From NCBI GenBank assembly GCA_034430515.1, contig DAOUEP010000042.1:1-18371 (forward strand): 18,371 bases of DNA, read 5' to 3'. The position numbers and the translations under genes are program-made. Shown one piece after another: positions 1 to 8,639 of the stretch (position 1 is the first letter of the stretch; every line of letters begins with the position of its first letter). The notes under the pieces are model-generated. The model saw nothing but the letters and a program-made list of their open reading frames with translations. It ran no database searches and was not told the DNA's origin. The stretch is from DAOUEH01 sp034430515. GTDB lineage: Bacteria > Chloroflexota > Dehalococcoidia > Dehalococcoidales > RBG-16-60-22.

Positions 1-1127
1 CTCCGCGCGATGGTCAGCCGCATTATCTCCGAGGTGCCCTCGTAAATCTCGGTGACCTTGGCGTCGCGGAAGTAGCGCTCCACCGGGTAGTCCCTGGTGT
101 AGCCGTAGCCGCCGTGAATCTGGAGCGCCTGGCCGGTAATCCGGGAGCACGCCTCCGAGGCGAAGAGCTTGGCCATGGCCGCCTCCTTGATGTAGGGCTG
201 GCCGCTATCATGGAGATGGGCGGCGCGGTAGGTCAGCAGGCGAGAAGCGTCAATCTGGGTGGCCATGTCGGCCAGCATCCACTGGATGGCCTGGAACTCG
301 GCGATAGGCTGGCCGAACTGCCGGCGCTCCCTGGCGTAGGCGAGGGCGGCCTCGTAGGCGGCACGGGCAATCCCCACCGTCTCGGCGCCCACCGTCACCC
401 GGCTAACGTCCAGGGCGTCCAGAGCGATGCGCAGGCCCTGCCCCTCCTCGCCGAGGCGGGCCGAAAGCGGGACGAAGCAGTCCTCAAAGATAAGCTCGAC
501 GGCCTCGCAGCCGTGCATCCCCATCTTCCTGACCGGCGCGCCCAGACTGAGGCCGGGGGTGTTCTTATCCAGGACGAAGGCGGTGATGCCCTTGTAGCCG
601 AGCGACTTATCCACCGTGGCGAAGACAATAACCGTCCCCGCCGTGGCCGCCAGGCTGATGAACTGCTTGTTGCCGCTCAAGACGTAGCCGTCTTTCCGGC
701 GGGCGGCGGTGGTGGTCATGCCCGCCGGGTCGCTGCCGGCGTCGGACTCGGTGAGGGCGAAGCAAATCAGCTTGTCGCCGCTGGCCTGGGGCGGCAGGAA
801 TGTTTGTTTTTGTTCCTCGGTACCGTAGCCGTTGATGGCGGCGACCCCCAGCGAGAGGCTGACACGCAGGAAGTTATCCACCGCCGACGAGGCCCGCGCC
901 AGCTCCTCGACGACGATACAGAGGTCTACCAGCCCCTGGCCGCCGCCCCCGTAGGCCTCCGGGACGGTCAGCCCGAAGAGCCCCATCGCGGCCATCTTAG
1001 CAAGCTCGGCGGCGGGGCTGGCGTCGGTCTCGTCGATGCGGGCCGCCACCGGCGCTATCTCGCGCTCGGCGAAGTCCCGCACCGTAGCGCGCAGGAGCTT
1101 CTGCCCCTCGGTCAGTTCAAAGTCCAT
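1..1127 (-). CDS. Acyl-CoA dehydrogenase, lacks only the last few residues (cut by window edge)
   Basis: FAD-dependent flavoenzyme that oxidises an acyl-CoA to the trans-2-enoyl-CoA and passes electrons to electron-transfer flavoprotein; cytoplasmic. I read 375 codons from the ATG at 1127 to the left edge. The order is the family's: helical N-domain (LTEGQKLLRATVRDFAEREI), middle beta-domain with the FAD motif FALTESDAGSD near residues 123-133, and a C-terminal helical domain with ARERRQFGQPI near 265-275 and QIHGGYGYTRDYP near 336-348. The catalytic base is the Glu in IYEGTSEI (Glu363). Family members usually end about 5-10 residues after this motif, so little is missing. An AAGGGG ribosome site lies about 5 nt before the ATG, which follows the meaB stop by 2 nt, so the two are probably translationally coupled. 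Chain-length specificity (short-chain or branched-chain) cannot be told from sequence alone. Confidence 0.95.
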   Translation of the reverse strand, partial: MDFELTEGQKLLRATVRDFAEREIAPVAARIDETDASPAAELAKMAAMGLFGLTVPEAYGGGGQGLVDLCIVVEELARASSAVDNFLRVSLSLGVAAINGYGTEEQKQTFLPPQASGDKLICFALTESDAGSDPAGMTTTAARRKDGYVLSGNKQFISLAATAGTVIVFATVDKSLGYKGITAFVLDKNTPGLSLGAPVRKMGMHGCEAVELIFEDCFVPLSARLGEEGQGLRIALDALDVSRVTVGAETVGIARAAYEAALAYARERRQFGQPIAEFQAIQWMLADMATQIDASRLLTYRAAHLHDSGQPYIKEAAMAKLFASEACSRITGQALQIHGGYGYTRDYPVERYFRDAKVTEIYEGTSEIMRLTIAR

Positions 1128-1129
1128 CT

Positions 1130-2149
1130 TTACCCCTTATCCTTTGTTTTCGTCAGGTCGGCGGCCAGGCGGCCCGCCGCCTTACGGGCGGCAGTGAGAG
1201 GGTCGGTGCGCCCGGCCACCAGGTCGTCCACCAGCCCCGCCATCAGGTCGCCCTCGTCCAGCCGGCTCGCGGCGTCGCGGCAGAGGCCGGTGACCACCTC
1301 CAGCAGCTCCGCTCGGGCCCGCTGGCGGCGCCGCCCGGAAAGCTCGCCGCTTTCCGTTAGATAATTATAATGCTCCAGAATGGCCACAGCCAGCGCCGCG
1401 GTGCCTTTACCGTTAATCGCCTCGGTCAGCAAGACCGGCGGCGTCCACCCGCCGCTGGCGGCCTCATTCATCCCCAGGGTAGCCTCCAGGACGGCCTTGA
1501 GCTGCGCCGCACCGTCCCGGTCGGCCTTGTTGACGGCGATAATATCGGCCGCCTCCAGGATGCCGGCCTTGAGATGCTGGATATCGTCGCCGCCGCCGGG
1601 GTTGAGCACCAGCAGCGTCGTATCGGCCACGCCGGCGATGGCCATTTCCACCTGCCCGGCGCCCACCGTCTCCACCAGAATAATGTCTTGGCCCAGGGCG
1701 TCGAGGATGTGCACCGCCCCCATGACCGCCCGCGCCAGCCCGCCGTCCCAGCCCCGCGTGGCCAGGCTGCGGATAAAGACCCGGCTGTCGGTGCTGTGGC
1801 GCTGCAGGTGCACCCGGTCGCCCAGCACCGCCCCGCCGCTGCGGGGGCTGGTGGGGTCGACGGCGATGACGCCCACTGACATGTCCTGCTCCCGGAAGTG
1901 GCCGACGAGGGCGTCGGTCAGGGTACTCTTGCCGGCGCCGGGAGGTCCGGTGATACCCACCACGTGGGCTCGTCCCGTGTGCCGGTAGAGCCGGCTGAGG
2001 GCCGCCGCCCCCACCGCCGCATCGTCCTCGATGAGGCTGATGAGCCGGGCGGCGGCCTTGGCGTCGCCGGCGCGCAGCCGGGCGACCAGCCACTTATCAC
2101 CTTGAGCAGGCATTTCTTGCAGTATATCAGATAAATGGGGCGTTTGCAT
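1130..2149 (-). CDS. meaB: Methylmalonyl-CoA mutase-associated GTPase MeaB
   Basis: G3E-family P-loop GTPase (ArgK/MeaB group). In characterised bacteria it protects adenosylcobalamin-dependent methylmalonyl-CoA mutase and gates cofactor loading. The 339-residue protein has Walker A GPPGAGKST (68-76), the DPTSPRSGGAVLGDR switch segment, ILVETVGAGQ and the base-recognition motif NKAD. Length and motif order match full-length MeaB. The start is uncertain. The ATG at 2149 lacks a clear Shine-Dalgarno, and a second in-frame ATG at 2113 (residue 13, MPAQGDKW) sits just before the conserved LVARLRAGD helix and could be the true start. The mutase itself is not in the window. The downstream acyl-CoA dehydrogenase, 2 nt away, suggests a role in propionate, branched-chain or odd-chain acyl-CoA metabolism. 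Confidence 0.93.
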   Translation of the reverse strand: MQTPHLSDILQEMPAQGDKWLVARLRAGDAKAAARLISLIEDDAAVGAAALSRLYRHTGRAHVVGITGPPGAGKSTLTDALVGHFREQDMSVGVIAVDPTSPRSGGAVLGDRVHLQRHSTDSRVFIRSLATRGWDGGLARAVMGAVHILDALGQDIILVETVGAGQVEMAIAGVADTTLLVLNPGGGDDIQHLKAGILEAADIIAVNKADRDGAAQLKAVLEATLGMNEAASGGWTPPVLLTEAINGKGTAALAVAILEHYNYLTESGELSGRRRQRARAELLEVVTGLCRDAASRLDEGDLMAGLVDDLVAGRTDPLTAARKAAGRLAADLTKTKDKG

Positions 2150-2170
2150 GGGGGTAAAGGAGTAGGGAAC

Positions 2171-2201
2171 AAAGGGCTAAGCTGCTGATGCCCGGCCCTT
2201 T
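2171..2201 (-). terminator. Weak hairpin between the Ca2+-ATPase gene and meaB
   Basis: A 7-bp perfect inverted repeat (AAAGGGC/GCCCTTT, arms 2171-2177 and 2195-2201) encloses a 17-nt loop just after the ATPase stop codon. On the minus strand it is followed only by a short TTTGTT, so it is at best a weak intrinsic terminator. Read-through into meaB 22 nt further on is plausible. Confidence 0.35.
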
Positions 2202-2205
2202 TCTT

Positions 2206-4944
<2,739 letters not shown>

Positions 4945-5018
4945 GTCAGGAATATGGTAGCATAAGGGTTTGATTTATTGCCAGCGTGTTTGTTTTTTTA
5001 CCTCACCCCCTGTGTCCC

Positions 5019-5085
5019 CCTGCCTCCGCCGAAGCGCCTGCCCTCCGCACGAGGCTTCGGGAGGCGAGGCTACGCGCAGGCAGGC
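5019..5085. repeat. Nested inverted-repeat cluster in the 4945-5148 intergenic region
   Basis: The region between the divergent ATPase and DUF6504-like genes has no convincing gene. It holds overlapping inverted repeats. The inner hairpin pairs GCCTC-cg-CCGAAGC (5022-5035) with GCTTCGGGAGGC (5054-5065), giving 12 bp with a 2-nt bulge. An outer pair, CCTGCCT (5019-5025) with AGGCAGG (5078-5084), and repeated GCCTGC/GCAGGC and GAGGC units add alternative foldings. A T7 tract (5 bases upstream of a CCTCACC run) lies to the left around 4993-4999. The pattern resembles REP- or MITE-type intergenic palindromes, but copy number cannot be assessed here. Confidence 0.5.
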
Positions 5086-5118
5086 CTCTCCTGACGAGGC
5101 GTACCGCTTAAACACCCG

Positions 5119-5147
5119 TTGACATCGTCTTATCGGATAAGTAGCAT
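5119..5147 (+). promoter_or_regulatory. Putative sigma70-type promoter for the DUF6504-like gene
   Basis: A perfect -35 box TTGACA (5119-5124) is followed after 17 bp by TAGCAT (5142-5147, 4 of 6 to TATAAT). Transcription would begin near 5154. That lies downstream of the in-frame TTG at 5119 and ATG at 5149, and so favours the ATG at 5170 as the translation start. No other comparable promoter is visible in this gap on the plus strand. Confidence 0.5.
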
Positions 5148-5169
5148 AATGGCGGAGGCGTTTGACCCC

Positions 5170-5466
5170 ATGCCGCAGCGATTCTTCGGGAAAGAGATAG
5201 AGGTCGAGACCGCCGGCGAGATAAAGGTGCCCGCCGCCTTCCGGCTGGAGGGACGCGAGTATCGGGTCGCTGCGGTGCTGGAGTCCTGGCCGGACCACGG
5301 CTTCGGGCGGAGCCTCACCGGCCGCAAGGGCTGGCGGCAGCGCCACCACCGCACCTACTACCGGGTGAAGACCACCGGGGGTGAGGTCTACGAGCTGTAC
5401 TACGACCGGGGCACCGGCCTGAGCCACCCCGAGCTCAAAAAGTGGTATCTCTCCCGCCAGCTTTAG
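5170..5466 (+). CDS. Small DUF6504-like protein of unknown function
   Basis: Short soluble protein of 98 residues from the ATG at 5170. The frame is open back to a TTG at 5119 and also has an ATG at 5149. I prefer 5170 because the promoter candidate would start transcription near 5154 and a GGAGG lies 11 nt before this ATG. The sequence has the layout I associate with DUF6504 proteins: FFGKEIEV, a Pro-x-x-Phe step, GREYRVAAVLESW, a basic spacer, then YYRVKTTGGEVYELYYDR and a terminal KKWYLSRQL. These alternating aromatic and hydrophobic strands predict a small beta-barrel. No catalytic motif is apparent and no function is known to me. It is the only plus-strand gene in the left 14 kb and ends 12 bp from the stop of the convergent response regulator. 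Confidence 0.75.
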   Translation: MPQRFFGKEIEVETAGEIKVPAAFRLEGREYRVAAVLESWPDHGFGRSLTGRKGWRQRHHRTYYRVKTTGGEVYELYYDRGTGLSHPELKKWYLSRQL

Positions 5467-5478
5467 GGCGCGCCAGAG

Positions 5479-6132
5479 TTAAATACTGATGATGCCCTTG
5501 CGCAGGGCGTACTTGACCAGCTCGATGCGGTTGTGAATCCCCAGCTTGCCCATGAGGTTGGTCTTATGCCCCTCCACCGTCTTGGGGGTAATCACCAGCA
5601 TCCCGGCTATCTCGGCGGTGTTGAAACCCTCCGCCAGCAGCTTGAGTATCTCCCGCTCCCGTTCCGTCAGCCGCTCGTAGGGGTCGCTGGTAAGCCGCTC
5701 GCTGGCGGTATCGCGGTAGTTGTCCACCAGCAGCCGGGCGACCGAGGGCGAGAGGTAGGAGTCCCCGGCGTGCACCGAGCGTATCCCGGTGACCAGTTCC
5801 GAGGACGCCGCCGCCTTGCTGATGAAGCCGGAGGCGCCCGATTCGAGCACCGGGAAGAAGTACTCCTTGTCGTCATACTGGGTGAGCACCAGCACCTTGG
5901 TGGCGGGAAAGTCCTTGCTGATGCGGCGGGTGGCCTCCAGCCCCCCCATGAGGGGCATGGCGATATCCATGAGCACCACGTCCGGCTTGAGTTTCTCCAC
6001 CATCTTGACGGCCTCGCTGCCGTTGGTGGCCTCGCCGACGACCTCCATGTCCCCCGCCAGCGAGAGCAGGGCCGAGATGCCGTCCCGCACGATGGTGTGG
6101 TCGTCAACCACCAGGATTTTTATTGGTTGCAT
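5479..6132 (-). CDS. NarL/LuxR-family response regulator
   Basis: Cytoplasmic transcription factor of 217 residues. The receiver domain has the acidic pair Asp10/Asp11, phospho-acceptor Asp56 in VVLMDIAMP, Thr84 and Lys106. The C-terminal LuxR-type helix-turn-helix has LTEREREILKLLAEGFNTAE followed by ITPKTVEGHKTNLMGKLG, the usual recognition helix. The ATG at 6132 has AGGA about 8 nt upstream and lies inside the kinase gene, which it overlaps by 29 bp. Co-translation and cognate pairing are therefore very likely. Target genes are unknown; the sorting operon immediately upstream is a candidate by proximity only. Confidence 0.95.
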   Translation of the reverse strand: MQPIKILVVDDHTIVRDGISALLSLAGDMEVVGEATNGSEAVKMVEKLKPDVVLMDIAMPLMGGLEATRRISKDFPATKVLVLTQYDDKEYFFPVLESGASGFISKAAASSELVTGIRSVHAGDSYLSPSVARLLVDNYRDTASERLTSDPYERLTEREREILKLLAEGFNTAEIAGMLVITPKTVEGHKTNLMGKLGIHNRIELVKYALRKGIISI

Positions 6133-7366
6133 AGTCTATTTCCTGTCCCACCGGCAGCCGGGCCCAGACGGTCGTGCCTTTGCCGATTTCGGACTCTATC
6201 CCGCTGGTGCCGCCGAGGAAACCGATTCTCTCCCGCATGCTGAACAGGCCGCGCCCCCGCCCGCTCTCCTCCACGTCGGTAATCTCGGAGACGTCGAAGC
6301 CCTGCCCGTCGTCGCTGACGGTGAGGGTGAACTCGTCGGGGCGGTACTCCAGCACGATGGCGGCGTTTTTGGCCTGGGAGTGCTGGGTGATGTTGCCGAC
6401 GGCCCCCTGGATAAAGCGGAAGAGGGCGGCCTCCACGTCCGGGGGGAAGCGCATCTCCTTGCCTTTTATTTCCAGCGAGACGTCGATTTCCAGCGGCCGG
6501 AGCCGCGTCTCGGCGTGCTGGCGCACCGCCGGCACCAGCCCCAGCGTGTCCAGCAGGGCGGGGTGGAGGTTGGAGATGAGCCGGCTCACCTCGTTGTGCA
6601 CCTGCACCGTTAGCGCCTGCACCTTTTTCAGCCCGGCCACGAATTCGGCGTCCAGCTTATCGGAGATGCCGGCCACCTCAATCAGCGCCTGCAGCTGCAG
6701 GGCAATCCCGGAGAGCGACTGGCTGGTCTCGTCGTGCAGCTCGCGGGCGATGCGGCGGCGCTCGTCCTCCTCGGCCACCAGGTTCTGGCGGGCAAGCCGC
6801 CGCAGCCTCTCGCGGGCCTTGCGCAGGCGGTCGTAGAGGCGGGCGTGCTCGATGGCGATGCCCAGCTGGTCGCCGATGGCGTAGAGCAGGTGCATATCGT
6901 TGGTGGTGAACTTGCGGGGCAGGCGGCTGGCCACGTTGAGCACCCCCAGCACCCTATCGCGGGCGCGCAGCGGCACGGCGACGTAGGCCTTGAGCCCCTC
7001 GGCCATAATCATCTCGCGGTGGGCGGCGCGCGGGTCGGAGGAGATGTCCTCCAGGAGTATCGCCTTGCCGCTCTGGGCGACGCTGCCGGTAATCCCCTCG
7101 CCCAGGCTGATGCGCACGCCTTCGATGAAGTCGCGGCTCAGGCCGCGGTGGACGATGTGGGAAAGCTCGCGGGTGCCCTCGTCGATGAGGAGGATTTCGC
7201 CGATGGAGCCGTTCATGATGTCCAGGGTGCTGTCCAGCCCCACCCCCAGAATGGCGTTCAGGTCCCACAGGCCGCTCAGCGCCGCCGCAATGCGGCTCAG
7301 TACCAGAACCTCGGAGCGCTGCCCGCCGGCCCCTGCTTTGGCCTTTACCCCTGGCGCCTTGGACAT
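6104..7366 (-). CDS. Soluble GAF-domain sensor histidine kinase (HisKA_3 type)
   Basis: 420-residue cytoplasmic kinase with no membrane segment. The order is a GAF domain (about 20-178, ending IGDQLGIAIEHARLYDRL), a coiled linker with the dimerisation helix DERRRIARELHDETSQSLSG (phospho-acceptor His211, HDExxQ form typical of NarX/DesK relatives), then an ATPase domain with N-box Asn325, DDGQGF (352-357) and the GRGLFSMRER lid. The protein contains no cysteine. That argues against an Fe-S-cluster oxygen sensor of the NreB type and against thiol redox sensing; a bound small molecule or haem in the GAF pocket remains possible. It feeds the overlapping NarL-type regulator. The start is ATG at 7366, with a GGTGG-like ribosome site 5-10 nt before it. 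Confidence 0.93.
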   Translation of the reverse strand: MSKAPGVKAKAGAGGQRSEVLVLSRIAAALSGLWDLNAILGVGLDSTLDIMNGSIGEILLIDEGTRELSHIVHRGLSRDFIEGVRISLGEGITGSVAQSGKAILLEDISSDPRAAHREMIMAEGLKAYVAVPLRARDRVLGVLNVASRLPRKFTTNDMHLLYAIGDQLGIAIEHARLYDRLRKARERLRRLARQNLVAEEDERRRIARELHDETSQSLSGIALQLQALIEVAGISDKLDAEFVAGLKKVQALTVQVHNEVSRLISNLHPALLDTLGLVPAVRQHAETRLRPLEIDVSLEIKGKEMRFPPDVEAALFRFIQGAVGNITQHSQAKNAAIVLEYRPDEFTLTVSDDGQGFDVSEITDVEESGRGRGLFSMRERIGFLGGTSGIESEIGKGTTVWARLPVGQEIDYATNKNPGG

Positions 7367-7423
7367 AGGCCACCCACCGGGGATACGTTCTCCAGACTAC
7401 CCACTGCCCCGGTGCCTCACGTG

Positions 7424-7460
7424 TATAGATTAGCCTATAGAAAAAAGCGGGGCTTGTCAA
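7424..7460 (-). promoter_or_regulatory. Putative promoter of the kinase-regulator pair, with an inverted repeat at the -10
   Basis: On the minus strand a perfect TTGACA (7455-7460) is followed 17 bp later by TAGGCT (7432-7437), or 15 bp later by TATAGG. Over the -10 lies the perfect inverted repeat TATAG-N6-CTATA (7424-7428 and 7435-7439), a possible operator. The rest of the 121-bp gap holds only a 10-bp palindrome, GCGCTAGCGC (7478-7487), directly after the upstream stop codon. Confidence 0.45.
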
Positions 7461-7487
7461 CACGGCCGGGGGAGGTGGCGCTAGCGC

Positions 7488-8036
7488 TCAGGGGCGCTCG
7501 GGCGAGGCCGCAGCGGCAGGCTGTTGGACTGGTCTGGCCTGCCACGGCCGCTGCCGGAGGCACAGCCCCAGCCAGATGAGGGCCGGGAAAAGATTGAAGC
7601 CGATGGTGCAGAGCAGGACGACCGGCACGCCGGTCAGCGAGGCGGACGAGGCGCCCGCCCCCGCCTGAACCAGCCCGCCCAGGGCGGCCAGGGTGGCCAG
7701 CTGCACGGCGAAGATAGCCACCAAACCGAGGCCGATGTGGCGCAGGCGGCGGACTACCCCCAGTCCCGGCGTGGCGATGAGCAGGGCCAAGAGCAGGATG
7801 AGGCCGAAGTTGAGGGCGGCCCCGTGCAGGCCGGTGACCAGCTGGCCGAAGTCGTCGGCGAAATAGATATCGCCGCCCGCGGTGGTGAGGTGAAAAGGCG
7901 CCAGACTCAGGCCGTTGCCGGCGGCGACGAGCAGGCGGTTATACCAGGGGGAGATAAAAGACCAGACCAGCGCCAGCCCGATGACGGCGCCCGCCGCCTT
8001 GATGGCGAAGCCGGTGAGGCTATGCGGCCGGAACAC
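7488..8036 (-). CDS. Small four-helix membrane protein encoded with the exosortase (possible XrtH-associated protein)
   Basis: 182-residue inner-membrane protein with predicted helices near 10-28, 66-89, 101-123 and 137-161. A periplasmic stretch between the first two helices contains TTAGGDIYFADDF, and the C-terminal tail is Pro/Ala-rich. The start is a GTG at 8036: AAGGAGG (8044-8050) sits 7 nt before it, and the frame overlaps the exosortase 3' end by 17 bp, so it is translated from the same message. I recognise no enzymatic motif. Exosortase H is known to be accompanied by a small membrane protein of this general kind, so a helper role in sorting is the natural guess. It rests on context and topology rather than a confirmed family match. 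Confidence 0.8.
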   Translation of the reverse strand: MFRPHSLTGFAIKAAGAVIGLALVWSFISPWYNRLLVAAGNGLSLAPFHLTTAGGDIYFADDFGQLVTGLHGAALNFGLILLLALLIATPGLGVVRRLRHIGLGLVAIFAVQLATLAALGGLVQAGAGASSASLTGVPVVLLCTIGFNLFPALIWLGLCLRQRPWQARPVQQPAAAASPERP

Positions 8037-8553
8037 GGGAAGTCCTCCTTACCCAGACCAGCCACAGGATGAGCGCCGCCAGGATAATCAGGGGCTGCCA
8101 GAGGAGCAGGTGGGCCGTCTCGAAGAAGCTATGCAGGTGGCTGCCGATGAGAAACAGGCTGACGGTGCGCACCAGGTTGAGGGCGTAGAGACAGACCCCG
8201 CCGAACAGAATCCCCACCAGCTTGTGTTTCACCCGGCCGGGGTAGGCCACCACGGCGCAGATAAAGAGCAGAATGGGGATGGTGGCGGTGCAGCCGGTGC
8301 CCACTTCCACGCTGAAAGCCGCCGCGGCGACGGTCGGCCCGCTGACCTGGACGGACTGCCCCATCAAATTCAGGAAAAAGCCGGTGGCCTGCGCCGTGAA
8401 GGCGGCGTCCCGGGAGAAGAGGCCGGTGGCCACCAGCTGCGAGTAGACCAGGGCCGAAAGCAGGACCGCGGCCACGAAGATGGCCCCGCTCTTGAGGGCC
8501 ACCTTGTGCCGTCTCACCAATGTCCCTATCCTGCCGGCGGCGCTCCCTTGCAT
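8020..8553 (-). CDS. xrtH: Exosortase/archaeosortase-family transpeptidase, XrtH-like
   Basis: Integral membrane cysteine transpeptidase, 177 residues, predicted to cut the C-terminal sorting signal of exported proteins and transfer them to an acceptor on the cell surface. All three active-site residues of the family are visible in the right context: Cys88 in VGTGCTATIP, Arg129 in LNLVRTVSLF and His148 in ETAHLLLW. About five hydrophobic helices surround them (23-44, 52-66, 91-104, 111-137, 148-168). The short single-domain form and the neighbouring IPTLxxWG-type substrate point to the exosortase H subgroup; the subgroup call is inference. The ATG at 8553 has AAGGAG 5 nt upstream. The gene follows its likely substrate by 86 bp and overlaps the next membrane-protein gene. 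Confidence 0.88.
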   Translation of the reverse strand: MQGSAAGRIGTLVRRHKVALKSGAIFVAAVLLSALVYSQLVATGLFSRDAAFTAQATGFFLNLMGQSVQVSGPTVAAAAFSVEVGTGCTATIPILLFICAVVAYPGRVKHKLVGILFGGVCLYALNLVRTVSLFLIGSHLHSFFETAHLLLWQPLIILAALILWLVWVRRTSRVPAA

Positions 8554-8577
8554 CTAATCTCCTTAGCAACAGCAACG

Positions 8578-8610
8578 AGGAGGGCCCTGACGCTGCGGCC
8601 AGGGCCTCCT
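8578..8610 (-). terminator. Strong hairpin between the sorting-substrate gene and the exosortase gene
   Basis: Arms 8578-8589 and 8600-8610 pair over 11 bp with a single bulged base (AGGAGGCCCTG with CAGGGCCCTCCT on the minus strand) around a 10-nt loop. No U-tract follows, so it is not a classical intrinsic terminator. It could attenuate transcription or protect the 3' end of the long upstream message, letting the surface protein be made in excess over the sortase. Confidence 0.6.
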
Positions 8611-8639
8611 CCCTGCATTACAGTCTTTAAACTCGCTAC

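Noticed and set aside
114..1364. A 416-codon plus-strand open frame
   Set aside because: It runs antisense to the acyl-CoA dehydrogenase and the end of meaB, both of which have recognisable motifs; it has none itself.
4975..5427. A 150-codon minus-strand open frame
   Set aside because: It is antisense to the DUF6504-like gene and crosses the palindrome cluster; no ribosome site and no recognisable motif.
7478..7487. GCGCTAGCGC palindrome after the last gene of the sorting operon
   Set aside because: A perfect 10-bp palindrome with no loop and no following T-run of its own cannot act as an intrinsic terminator. The nearby T6 tract has no stem before it.
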